From Synechococcus sp. RSCCF101 (lineage in GTDB: Bacteria > Cyanobacteriota > Cyanobacteriia > PCC-6307 > Cyanobiaceae), in assembly GCF_008807075.1 (NCBI RefSeq), contig NZ_CP035632.1:186001-250000 (forward strand): DNA of 64,000 bases, written 5' to 3'. This document shows positions 26,801-34,460 of the stretch, one piece after another. The translations under genes and the position numbers were made by a program. The first letter of the stretch is position 1. Every line of letters starts with the position of its first letter. The notes beneath the pieces were generated by a model. It did not search any database. It saw only the letters and a list, made by a program, of their open reading frames with translations, and was not told where the DNA came from.

Positions 26801-28613
26801 GCTGAACTATCGCTTTCTGGTGACTGGCAGCCGTGAGGTCTGGATGAGAGAAACTGCAACGAGCATTGCTGAGGATGGTGCTTCCTACCTCGTGGGCACC
26901 CTCTCCGATATCACGGCTGAGGCGAAGAAGCAGTTGCACGCGGCTGAACTGTCCTCCGTCTTCGAGATGGTGTTCAACACCCGTGAGTTCGGTGTGATGG
27001 CCCTTGATCAGGATCTGACCATCACATTGGCCAATCCGGAGCTTGGCAACCTCAGCGGCTTTGCATTGGAGCACCTCACGGCGCGGCCCTTGTCCCTGCT
27101 GCTGTCACCTCAGGACTCAGGGCCCCTTCTCGCTGAGCTGCGCCACATGCTTACGCATCCTGCCGAAGGCGCTGGTTCACGCTGCATGCCGCTCACATGT
27201 GCCGATGGCTCCGAGATCTGGGTCGTTCTGGAGCTGCAGTGTCTGTCAACGCCGCTTCCAGCTTCCTCCATCATCATCACCGTCAAGGATGTCACCCTGC
27301 TGCGCTCCACCATCCAGGACCTCCAGCATCAGGCGTTGGAGGATCCACTCACCGGAGCCTGCAACAGCAAGGCCTTTCACCGCCAACTCCACCACGACAT
27401 CCGGCGAGCCGAGCGCAGTCAGACCCCCCTGGCTGTGATCACGCTCGACATCGACTCATTCAAGGCCGTGAACGACCAGCATGGCCACCCTGCCGGCGAT
27501 GCCGTGCTGGCTGAGACCGCTTCTCGCCTCAGCCGTGTCACCAGAGCGGGCTTCTCTGCCGTGGCCAGGATCGGCGGCGATGAGTTCGCTCTGTCTTTGA
27601 CCGGCTTCTCATCGATGGCGGATCTGGATCGCGCCCTGATGCGCCTGATGGCTGAACTCTCCCATCCGTTTCAGCTTGACGATGCCCGGCTCAATCTGAA
27701 TTTCAGCATCGGCGTGGCTCTGTTCCCCGAGCATGCCGAGGCGAAGGACGCGCTGATCGCCGCTGCCGATGAAGCGCTCTACGACGCCAAGGCCACGCCC
27801 GGCACCCAGTACCGGCTCTTCCGAACCGACCTGTCCGATCAGCAGTCCCGGCGGCAGTCGTTGTCCGAGCGTCTCGCTCAGGCTGTGGCTGCCGACCGCT
27901 TCGATCTGAGTTATCAGCCCATCGTTGATGCCGCGACGGGAGTGACGTGGGGGCTGGAAGCCCTGTTGCGCTGGCGACTGGACGACGCCCTTGTCCCCGC
28001 CTGCGACTTCATCGATGTGCTCGAGTCCCACGGTCTGCTCCGACGCCTGCAGCCGCTGCTGCTGCGTCTGCTCACCCGCGATCTGGACATCATCCGCTCC
28101 GCCTTTGATGACACCGTGCAACTCTGCGTGAATCTCCTGCCCAGCCAGCTCACTGCGGAGACGGCCAATGCCGTGCTGGTGAACTGGCCGCGGCGGAATT
28201 CCCTCAGAGGCCTCGCTGCGGAGATCACCCCCGCCGCCTTTCAGTCGCCCACGGCGCAACGTTGCCTTCTCCTGCTGGCGGAGCATGGCGTGCAGCTCTC
28301 CATCGACGATTTCACAACCGTGCACGGCAACCTGATCGCTCTGCGGGATCAGGGGCCGGCCGTGCTGAAGATCGATGGGTCCCGCTTCGACCTCAGCGGC
28401 ACCACCACCGCCGACCTGGCCATGGTGAACGCCCTGGCGGCCTACGCCCATGCCTGCGGCTCCCTCCTGGCTGTCAAGAACATCGATGACGCCAACGGCG
28501 CCGCTCAGCTTCGCCAGTCCGAGGTGGATCTGATCCAGGGCCGTGCCATCTGTGATCCCCTGCCGCTGGGCGAGTGCATCAGATGGTGCCAGGACCGCTC
28601 CAGCGCAGGCTGA
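23826..28613 (+). CDS. CheB-CheR-PAS-GGDEF-EAL multidomain signalling protein
   Basis: This is a 1595-residue soluble fusion. CheB methylesterase (about 62-245) keeps the Ser in GASAGG (~68-73), the His in AMHVAP and the Asp in GSGSDGA. CheR methyltransferase (about 285-535) has VPGCATGEELYSVAML for SAM and CRNTLIYF. A heptad-rich coiled coil of repeated SSEELQ/SNEELEAS units (about 710-805) follows, then about three PAS-like segments (805-1160). GGDEF (1169-1332) has an intact RIGGDEF. EAL (1350-1588) has GLEALLRW but reads EITP for EITE and IDDFTT for DDFG, so hydrolysis is doubtful. CheB-CheR-PAS cores are known in hybrid kinases; the cyclase end replaces the kinase. There is no receiver domain, transmembrane segment or che neighbour. 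Codon use in the first two thirds is less GC-rich than in its neighbours. Confidence 0.92.
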   Translation: MPEARDPGNDSQRRQRGDAAAPGQGSASPPSTDAQPVGAEGRRTPEQGWDASEPGEAGSGDSVSHLVCIGASAGGLEAIEELLAGLPALSGLAVILAMHVAPDKPTNLPDYLSRKTALEVVLAADGMALRPGALVVAQPGRDLTLNGSTIAFVQPQEGAFSVPSIDRFFHSAASSWAERCIGIVLSGSGSDGAMGLRAIRSGGGLTIVQNPATARFSSMPQSAFAYGGAEWALDAGTIGSALERYLRPDVPDLPEQSDPAQMSREEQQQGERYQEQQQQDDLLLDVTKLILKRRGIDFSQYKRSTLRRQIRRRMVVAGVESLKSYLDLLRDSPDEANELTRNMLVSVTAFFRDPDVFACLAQAMRDLPIVADDDRQMRIWVPGCATGEELYSVAMLASEILGNPPDLGRRLKLFGTDLDEESLTIARRAVYTPDAVQAIPSALRSRYLVSQGYMYRIREDIRDCAVFARHDLSQDPPFPEIDVISCRNTLIYFSNQMQDKIFDTFRFSLVDRGLLILGPSEILRTQSQGLAILNGEHHIYSRYGGSTVRTLRAPAVATKPTNQSPSRSRDQRAQFSTSSQSYGSSFWYAIVAAAVEPSLVLDDRDRVLEVIGDVSAFCQIPPGQLTHSLLRLIRPEWRSAVRGLLVALEGGASCVSSLPLSSGAGRDPVALVLTALPLDGRPFKLLSFRPISAPITFPQSQKTSLDVPQLQLAEEVHRLEEELLETKESQRVYMVELQSANEELEASSEELQASSEELQSSNEELEASNEELQASNQEFACLNEELRERSAQLELANCDLRNIQQALSQGLIILDEMLRIQRFSSLAVRVFALVESDVGSTLMSVPTTVPIHDLERVLLGVVQDQQVVTLECENSKSAYLLRFVPYSTIPANRSGVIVTITDISTIVRLRRTAESTLADLNRVADTLQEGIFKRELEGEGRFVFVSQRFADITGLDGDRLVVDPGLFDGCIHPDDRERVKAQRQNRPSGPVLLNYRFLVTGSREVWMRETATSIAEDGASYLVGTLSDITAEAKKQLHAAELSSVFEMVFNTREFGVMALDQDLTITLANPELGNLSGFALEHLTARPLSLLLSPQDSGPLLAELRHMLTHPAEGAGSRCMPLTCADGSEIWVVLELQCLSTPLPASSIIITVKDVTLLRSTIQDLQHQALEDPLTGACNSKAFHRQLHHDIRRAERSQTPLAVITLDIDSFKAVNDQHGHPAGDAVLAETASRLSRVTRAGFSAVARIGGDEFALSLTGFSSMADLDRALMRLMAELSHPFQLDDARLNLNFSIGVALFPEHAEAKDALIAAADEALYDAKATPGTQYRLFRTDLSDQQSRRQSLSERLAQAVAADRFDLSYQPIVDAATGVTWGLEALLRWRLDDALVPACDFIDVLESHGLLRRLQPLLLRLLTRDLDIIRSAFDDTVQLCVNLLPSQLTAETANAVLVNWPRRNSLRGLAAEITPAAFQSPTAQRCLLLLAEHGVQLSIDDFTTVHGNLIALRDQGPAVLKIDGSRFDLSGTTTADLAMVNALAAYAHACGSLLAVKNIDDANGAAQLRQSEVDLIQGRAICDPLPLGECIRWCQDRSSAG

Positions 28614-28619
28614 TCGTGA

Positions 28620-29750
28620 TCAGGCGGCCCCCGTGCTGGAGCGCTCCGATCCTCCCCTCTCCTCATTGACCTCTGCGCCGGTCTCCTGGCTCTCCGAGGC
28701 CGCTTCGATCTGATCGGCCATCCAGTCCTCGGCGATCACGTTCACCGTGCTGGCCACGGGAATCGCCAGCAGGATGCCCGGCAGACCGGCCACCTTGGCC
28801 CCGAGGAAGAGGGTGAAGAGCAGCCAGAGGGGATTGAGGCCCACCATGCTGCCCATCACGCGCGGCACGATCACGTTGTCGAGGATCTGGCCCAGAACGA
28901 AGGCGATCACGAACACGGTGATCCCCACTGAGAGGTTGTTCACCATCAGGAAGCCGCTCACCGACACCTGGGCGATGGCACCCATGAAGGGGAGCATGCT
29001 CGCCATGCCGATCAGAAAGCCGAACAGGGCGCCGTAGGGAACGCCGACCAGCGTGAACACCAGCGCCAGCACCACGCTGAAGCCGAAGGCCAGGATCACC
29101 TGCCCCCGCAGGAAGGTGCGAATCCGCACAGGCAGTTCCCGGCCGATGCGCTGGCGCCACCAGGGTGGCAGCCAGCGCATCAGGCCGTCCCAGGCCGACG
29201 GCCCCCCCACCAGCAGGAACACCGTGAGGATCAGGGTGAGGAACAGAAACAGACCGGCGCTGACGCTGGCGCTGAACAGATCGGGCAGGACTCCCACCAC
29301 CGAACCGGCCAGGTTGGCCACCTGGGCCTGCAGCGACTCCATCAGGGAGGCGCCGGCACCGCTGCCGCCATGCAGCGCCGCCAGCGACTGGACCCAGGCC
29401 GCGAGGCCCTGGGCGGAATCCACCCAGGTGGGCAGGGCTGCCATCAGGCTGCGGACCTGACCGGCCAGCAGCGGGCTGAGCACCACGGCGCCCCCGGTCA
29501 GCAGCAGCACGGCCGCCACCACCACCACCAGCAGGCTGAGGCCCCGCCCGAGGCCGATCCGCTGCAGCCGCCGCACCGGCAGGTCCACCAGGATCGCCAC
29601 CACCACCGCCAGGATGAAGATGGTGAGGAAGGGCTGGAGATAAGCCATCAGGCGCAGCAGCAGCCAGGCGTTGAGGAACCAGAGCGGCAGCAGCAGGGCA
29701 TTGCGCAGCCAGCGGGGCTGGGTCACCAGGGGGCGGAGCGGCAGGGTCAT
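28620..29750 (-). CDS. AI-2E family transporter
   Basis: This is a 376-residue integral membrane protein with about seven to eight helices and the late conserved block PFMGAIAQVSV followed by LGQILDNVIVPRVMG and GLNPLWLLFTLFLGAKVAGLPGILLAIPVA, which are hallmarks of the AI-2E/PerM transporter family. Family members are proposed exporters of small signals or ion antiporters; the substrate here is not evident. The C-terminal ~35 residues are charged and probably cytoplasmic. It converges on the CheB-CheR fusion with six bases between the stops and diverges from the alcohol dehydrogenase. Confidence 0.88.
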   Translation of the reverse strand: MTLPLRPLVTQPRWLRNALLLPLWFLNAWLLLRLMAYLQPFLTIFILAVVVAILVDLPVRRLQRIGLGRGLSLLVVVVAAVLLLTGGAVVLSPLLAGQVRSLMAALPTWVDSAQGLAAWVQSLAALHGGSGAGASLMESLQAQVANLAGSVVGVLPDLFSASVSAGLFLFLTLILTVFLLVGGPSAWDGLMRWLPPWWRQRIGRELPVRIRTFLRGQVILAFGFSVVLALVFTLVGVPYGALFGFLIGMASMLPFMGAIAQVSVSGFLMVNNLSVGITVFVIAFVLGQILDNVIVPRVMGSMVGLNPLWLLFTLFLGAKVAGLPGILLAIPVASTVNVIAEDWMADQIEAASESQETGAEVNEERGGSERSSTGAA

Positions 29751-29829
29751 GACAGAGGCGTGGATGGCTGACTCAGAACGGTTCGGCTCCGATCGCTAGA
29801 ACGGAGCTGAGGCTCACGGCGGTCGGTTC

Positions 29830-30831
29830 ATGGAAGTCAGTGTCTGGCAGAGCGGAGCCCCCGGCGAGCCCCTCTCCCGCGCCACCGCCCACCTGCCGGA
29901 ACCGGCGGAGGATGAGCTGGTGCTGGAGGTGCTGCACTGCGGCCTTTGCCACAGCGACGTCTCCATGCTGGACAACGCCTGGGGCCTCAGCAGCTTCCCC
30001 CTCGTTCCCGGCCACGAAGTGGTCGGCCGGGTCTGCGCGGTGGGGCCGGGCGTGAACCCCGATCTGATCGGCCAGTTGCGGGGGCTGGGCTGGATCTCGG
30101 GCAGCTGCCGCCACTGCATCCGCTGCCTCGGTGGGGACGCCAACCTCTGCGGCTCACTCGAATCCACCATCGTCGGTCGGCAGGGCGGATTCGCCAGCCA
30201 CGTGATGGCCCATCAGGACTGGGCCGTGCCCATTCCCGACTCGGTGGCTCCGGAGGATGCCGGTCCGCTGTTCTGCGGTGGCGTCACCGTCTTCGCCCCT
30301 CTGATCGATGAGGCCGTCTCGCCCACGGCGCGGGTCGCGGTGATCGGCATCGGTGGTCTGGGCCATCTGGCGCTCCAGTTCGCCCGCGCCTGGGGTTGCG
30401 AGGTCACCGCCCTGACCACCACGCCGGCCAAGCGGCAGGAGGCGATCGGCTTCGGTGCCCATGAGGTGGTCGCCCTGGCGGATCTGGGCGGCTGCGCCGG
30501 ACGCTTTGATCTGATCATCAACACCAGCAACCACAGCCTCGACTGGGCGGCGGTGATCGGCGCCCTGGCCCCCCGCGGCCGCCTGCATCAGCTCGGCGCC
30601 GTGCTGGAGCCCATTCCCGTGGCGGCCTTCGATCTGATCGCCACCCGCCGCTCGATCACGGGCAGCCCCACCTCCTCGCCGGCCAGCCTGGTGAAGATGA
30701 TGGAGTTCTGCGGGCGCCACGGCATCCGCCCCGCGGTGGAGCACCTGCCGATGGCCGAGCTCAACACGGCGATCGAACGGCTGCGCCGGGGCGATGTGCG
30801 CTACCGCTTCGTGCTCGACGGTCCGGCCTGA
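29830..30831 (+). CDS. Zinc-dependent alcohol dehydrogenase (cinnamyl-alcohol/YahK type)
   Basis: This is a 333-residue medium-chain dehydrogenase. The catalytic zinc ligands appear as C40 (GLCHSD), H62-E63 (PGHE) and a cysteine in GPLFCGGVTVF. The structural zinc site is C93, C96, C99 and C107. The cofactor fold shows VIGIGGLGHLALQFARAWG. The subgroup (CAD-like, NADP-preferring) is inferred from PLFCGGVTVF and the overall pattern, and corresponds to cyanobacterial AdhA-type enzymes reducing aldehydes. The next gene starts six bases after the stop, so the sensor kinase is probably co-transcribed. Confidence 0.9.
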   Translation: MEVSVWQSGAPGEPLSRATAHLPEPAEDELVLEVLHCGLCHSDVSMLDNAWGLSSFPLVPGHEVVGRVCAVGPGVNPDLIGQLRGLGWISGSCRHCIRCLGGDANLCGSLESTIVGRQGGFASHVMAHQDWAVPIPDSVAPEDAGPLFCGGVTVFAPLIDEAVSPTARVAVIGIGGLGHLALQFARAWGCEVTALTTTPAKRQEAIGFGAHEVVALADLGGCAGRFDLIINTSNHSLDWAAVIGALAPRGRLHQLGAVLEPIPVAAFDLIATRRSITGSPTSSPASLVKMMEFCGRHGIRPAVEHLPMAELNTAIERLRRGDVRYRFVLDGPA

Positions 30832-30837
30832 GGGGGC

Positions 30838-32505
30838 ATGGGCCAGTCCAGCGACGAGGTCATCGCCAGCCTGCGCCACAGCCTCGGCACGCTCGAGGCG
30901 GCGCTGAGCGTAGTGGATGAGGCCCTGGTGATCACCAGCCGGGCCAATGCGATCGAGTGGTGCAACACGGCCTTCGAGGAGCTGGCCGGCCGGCGGCGCA
31001 TGTTCCTGCTCGGTAGCGATCTCTGCACCATCCTCGAAGACATTCACAGCCCGGAGAATGCGGAAGCCTGCGGGCTGTTCCTCGCCGATTTCCGCACCCT
31101 CAACACCGGCGCACGGGTGTTTCAGCTCAATCCCGGTCTGCCCTGGGAAACGGTGTCCCTCACCTGGGCGCCGGTGTGGATCCCGGGCCGGGAGAGCCTG
31201 ATCACGGCCATCCGCAACATCAGCGACCTGGCCCGCAGCGAGCGGCAGCTGCGGCAGGCCAACGACACCCTCGAGGAGCAGGTGCGGCGCCGCACCGCCG
31301 AGCTGCGTTCCGCCCGCGACGAAGCGGTGGCCGCCAACCGGGCCAAGACCATCTTCCTGGCCAACATGAGTCATGAGATCCGCACGCCGATGAATGCCGT
31401 GATCGGCATGAGCGAGCTCCTCATGGACACCTCGCTCGACGAGCGTCAGCAGGAACTGGTCGACACCCTGCACACCAGCGGTGAGCACCTGCTGGCCCTG
31501 ATCTCCGACATCCTCGACATCAGCCGCATCCAGGCCGATCGCATGGAACTGTGCGAGCGGCGCTTCGACCTGCGCTCGCTGCTCGACGACTGCCTCGCCC
31601 TGATCCAGCCGCTGGCGGAGAGCAAGGGCCTGCAGCTCCGCCGCACGGGTCCCGAGCTCTGGCCTCCGCCGCTGCTGGGGGACCGGATGCGTCTGCGCCA
31701 GATCCTGGTGAATCTGCTCAGCAATGCGGTGAAGTACACCGAAACCGGCTGGCTGAAGCTGGAGGTGGAGGCCCCGCCTGCAACAGGCGAGCGTCAGGAT
31801 CTGCGGCTGGTGGTGAGCGACAGCGGCATCGGCATCCGCCGGGAGTTCCTCGCCGTGATCTTCGAGGACTTCTCCCGCGATGTGAAGGCCGAGGTCAAGG
31901 GCGGCAGCACGGGCCTGGGCCTGGCCATCAGCCGCCGGCTCACCGAGCTGATGGGCGGCCGCATCGAGGCGGCGTCCACCCCCGGTCAGGGCAGCGTCTT
32001 CACGGTCTCCCTGGCCCTGCCGCTCGCCGGGCCGGCGGCTGACGCCCCGGCTGCGGCGGAACCCGGCGAGGGCGGGAACGCTCCTCTGGAGGACGACTTC
32101 TCCGACCTGCGGCTGCTGGTGGCGGAGGACAACCCGGTCAACCAGCGGGTGATCCAGCTCATGCTCCGGAAACTCGGGATCGAGGCGGCCCTCGTGAGCG
32201 ATGGCGCCGAAGTGCTCACCTGGCTGGAGAGCCACAGAGCCGATGTGGTGCTGATGGACATCGAGATGCCGGAGATGGATGGCCTGGAGGCCACGCGCCG
32301 GTTGCGGCGGCGGCCGGGGCCCCAGCCCTACGTGATCGCCCTGACGGCCTATTCCTTCAACTCCCAGCGGCAGGGCTGCCTCGCCGCCGGCATGAACGAC
32401 TTCCTCTCCAAGCCGATCAAGGCCGCTCAGCTGCGCGACGCCTTCCGCCGCTACCGCGACGCCGAGGCGGTCCCGGCCCGTCCCTCCGCACCCCCGAACG
32501 ATTGA
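30838..32505 (+). CDS. Hybrid sensor histidine kinase (PAS-HisKA-HATPase-REC)
   Basis: This is a 555-residue cytoplasmic kinase. An N-terminal PAS domain (about 15-130) and a short coiled coil lead to HisKA with the phospho-accepting H179 in [15 protein letters not shown], a HATPase with N box [10 protein letters not shown]1 DSGIGI and G2 [10 protein letters not shown], and a C-terminal receiver with D474 in [11 protein letters not shown] and the lysine in SKPIKA. No membrane segments are seen. The stop overlaps the ATG of the Hpt gene (TGATG). Kinase, internal receiver and coupled Hpt form a complete phosphorelay. Confidence 0.93.
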   Translation: MGQSSDEVIASLRHSLGTLEAALSVVDEALVITSRANAIEWCNTAFEELAGRRRMFLLGSDLCTILEDIHSPENAEACGLFLADFRTLNTGARVFQLNPGLPWETVSLTWAPVWIPGRESLITAIRNISDLARSERQLRQANDTLEEQVRRRTAELRSARDEAVAANRAKTIFLANMSHEIRTPMNAVIGMSELLMDTSLDERQQELVDTLHTSGEHLLALISDILDISRIQADRMELCERRFDLRSLLDDCLALIQPLAESKGLQLRRTGPELWPPPLLGDRMRLRQILVNLLSNAVKYTETGWLKLEVEAPPATGERQDLRLVVSDSGIGIRREFLAVIFEDFSRDVKAEVKGGSTGLGLAISRRLTELMGGRIEAASTPGQGSVFTVSLALPLAGPAADAPAAAEPGEGGNAPLEDDFSDLRLLVAEDNPVNQRVIQLMLRKLGIEAALVSDGAEVLTWLESHRADVVLMDIEMPEMDGLEATRRLRRRPGPQPYVIALTAYSFNSQRQGCLAAGMNDFLSKPIKAAQLRDAFRRYRDAEAVPARPSAPPND

Positions 32506-32918
32506 TGGCCTTTGACCCCTCAGGCCCGGATGCCGCTCCGGGTTCAGCGTCAACCGTGCTCGATCCAGCCATCTGGCAGGAGCTCAGGAGTCTCTTCGAA
32601 GGGGATGAGGCCGGCCTGGCGGATCTGGTGCGCACCTTCGCCGACGACTCGCAGCGAACCCTGGATCGGCTGGCGGATCCAGGTCTGCCCGCCGAACGCT
32701 GGCGGGCCGGTCTGCATCGGCTGCGCTCAGCCAGCGCCGGCATCGGTGCGGCGGCCCTGTCGGCGCTCTGCGCCGACCTGGAGGCCGGCGAGCCCCCCGG
32801 CCCCGACTGTCCTGGCCCGCTGCTGGAGCGCCTCCGTCGCGAGCGTGAGGCGGCCCTGCGCGCCCTGGGCGGAGCGACAGGGGATCCGTCCGAGACGCAG
32901 GAGACCGACCCCGGCTGA
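32505..32918 (+). CDS. Hpt phosphotransfer protein
   Basis: This is a 137-residue helical protein with the Hpt-type segment LHRLRSASAGIGAAAL, in which H71 is the expected phospho-histidine. The usual H-x-L-K-G lysine is arginine here (HRLRS). The ends are disordered. Its position, translationally coupled to the hybrid kinase upstream and to the REC-PP2C gene downstream (overlap at 32918), indicates that it passes phosphate from the kinase receiver to the next receiver. The divergent motif lowers confidence in the domain call, not in the gene. Confidence 0.78.
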   Translation: MAFDPSGPDAAPGSASTVLDPAIWQELRSLFEGDEAGLADLVRTFADDSQRTLDRLADPGLPAERWRAGLHRLRSASAGIGAAALSALCADLEAGEPPGPDCPGPLLERLRREREAALRALGGATGDPSETQETDPG

Positions 32919-34096
32919 TGGAGCCCGCGGCCTGCCGGATCGATGCCCCCCCGGTGCTCGTGGTTGATGACGACCCGGTGCACCGGCGCATCACCGCGGC
33001 CCGCCTCAGCCGCAACGGTCAGCGGGTGCTCGATGCCGGATCCGGTCCTGAGGCGCTCGAACTGGCCCGCACCGGCGGCCCGCCTGCCGTGGTGCTCTGC
33101 GACTGGGAGATGGAGGGGATGGATGGCCTCCAGGTCTGCTCGGCCTTCAAGGCCGATCCCGCCCTGAGCGGCTGCCACTTCATCCTGCTCACCGCCCGCT
33201 CGGGCGAGCCCGATCGCATCCGCGGGCTCGACTGCGGTGCGGACGATTTCCTCAGCAAGCCGATCAGCCAGGAGGAGCTGATGGCGCGCGTGCGCTGCGG
33301 CCTGCGGCTGCATGACGCCGCCGAGCGGCTGCGGCTGCTCTCGGCGGATCTGCAGGCCCAGCACAGCCTGATGGAGACCGAGATCCAGGCGGCGGCCCGC
33401 TATGTGCAGCAGCTGCTCCCGGTCCGGCTGGAGGGGGATGTGCAGGTGGTGGGCCGCTTCCAGCCCTGCTTCCACCTCGGCGGTGATGCCTACGACTCCT
33501 TCTGGGTCGACCGCCACCATCTCGTCCTCTACATCCTTGACGTCTCCGGCCATGGGCTGGCGGCGGCCCTGCCCTCGGTGTCGGTGGTGAATCTGCTGCG
33601 CTCCGGCAGCCTGCGCGTGCCCCTCACCCGTCCGGCGGCGGTGCTCTGCGAGCTGAACCGCCGCTTTGAGATGGAGGAGCAGGGCGGCCGCTACTTCACC
33701 ATCTGGTACGGGGTCTTCGATCGCCGCAGCCGGCTGCTGCGCTACTCCAGCGCGGGTCATCCTCCCGGCCTGCTGCTGCGGGGCGCTCCCCATGTGCAGC
33801 CCCTCAGCACCCGCAACCTGCCCGTGGGCCTGCTGGAGAACGCCGAGTACGACGAGGGCCGCTGCCGGATCGAACGGGACTCGCGCCTGCTGCTCTACAG
33901 CGACGGCCTCTACGAGTGCGACGCTGAGGACCGGACACCTCTGGGGCTGATCGGACTGGAGGACCTGGCGGCGAGGCTGCCGGAGACCGATCCCGGCCTC
34001 GCCCTCGACCACCTGTTCGCTGAGGTGAGCCGGCGCCTTGGGGCCGCTCCGTTCAGCGACGACGCCTCGGCCCTGCTGGCCCGGTTCGCGGGCTGA
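32918..34096 (+). CDS. Response regulator with PP2C-type (RsbU/SpoIIE-like) phosphatase domain
   Basis: This is a 392-residue protein. The receiver domain (about 12-130) has the DDD acidic pocket, phospho-acceptor D62 in LCDWEMEGMDG and the lysine in LSKPIS. A helical linker follows. The PP2C/SpoIIE domain (about 175-390) has GGDAYDSF, ILDVSGHGLAAAL, SSAGHPPGLLL and LLLYSDGLYE, with metal-binding aspartates present, and FSDDASALL at the end. Such proteins dephosphorylate STAS-domain antagonists when the receiver is phosphorylated. A STAS protein is encoded convergently 19 bp away, which is its likely substrate. Confidence 0.93.
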   Translation: MEPAACRIDAPPVLVVDDDPVHRRITAARLSRNGQRVLDAGSGPEALELARTGGPPAVVLCDWEMEGMDGLQVCSAFKADPALSGCHFILLTARSGEPDRIRGLDCGADDFLSKPISQEELMARVRCGLRLHDAAERLRLLSADLQAQHSLMETEIQAAARYVQQLLPVRLEGDVQVVGRFQPCFHLGGDAYDSFWVDRHHLVLYILDVSGHGLAAALPSVSVVNLLRSGSLRVPLTRPAAVLCELNRRFEMEEQGGRYFTIWYGVFDRRSRLLRYSSAGHPPGLLLRGAPHVQPLSTRNLPVGLLENAEYDEGRCRIERDSRLLLYSDGLYECDAEDRTPLGLIGLEDLAARLPETDPGLALDHLFAEVSRRLGAAPFSDDASALLARFAG

Positions 34097-34115
34097 GCGG
34101 CTGAGGTCTGCCGCC

Positions 34116-34415
34116 TCAGTCCTCCGGGCGGGTTTCGAACAGGGCCTCGGTGCCGGTCAGCTCCAGCAGCGTGCGGATCTGACTGTTGATGTGGCGCAGC
34201 TCCAGGGCCACCCGATGGGCCCTGGCCAGCTTCAGGGCGGCCATCAGACAACCGAAGCCGCTGCTGTCCATGAACTCCACTCCGCTGCAGTCGATCACCA
34301 CATCGCGTGGCTCGCCGCTGAGCAGATCCTCCACCCGCATGCGGATGTCGGCGCCCGAATCACCGTTCAGGTGGCGCGGCGGACGGATCGTGTACGGATC
34401 AGGGTCTGCTGACAT
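34116..34415 (-). CDS. STAS-domain anti-sigma factor antagonist
   Basis: This is a 99-residue single STAS domain. The signature VVIDCSGVEFMDSSGFGCLMAALKLAR carries the regulated serine (S51) after the conserved aspartate, as in SpoIIAA/RsbV. It is probably phosphorylated by an RsbW-like kinase, which is not encoded in the window, and dephosphorylated by the neighbouring PP2C protein. The frame stays open far upstream inside ppsA, but ATG 34415 gives exactly one domain. Divergent from ppsA with 45 bp between. Confidence 0.9.
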   Translation of the reverse strand: MSADPDPYTIRPPRHLNGDSGADIRMRVEDLLSGEPRDVVIDCSGVEFMDSSGFGCLMAALKLARAHRVALELRHINSQIRTLLELTGTEALFETRPED

Positions 34416-34460
34416 GGCCACAGTCGCGTGACTAGCACTTCGGTAGGGATCGAGGTTCGC

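Noticed and set aside
30154-32553. 799-codon minus-strand frame opposite the alcohol dehydrogenase and hybrid kinase
   Set aside because: The plus-strand genes have full catalytic motifs; the antisense product is low-complexity Gly/Gln/His/Arg with no domain.
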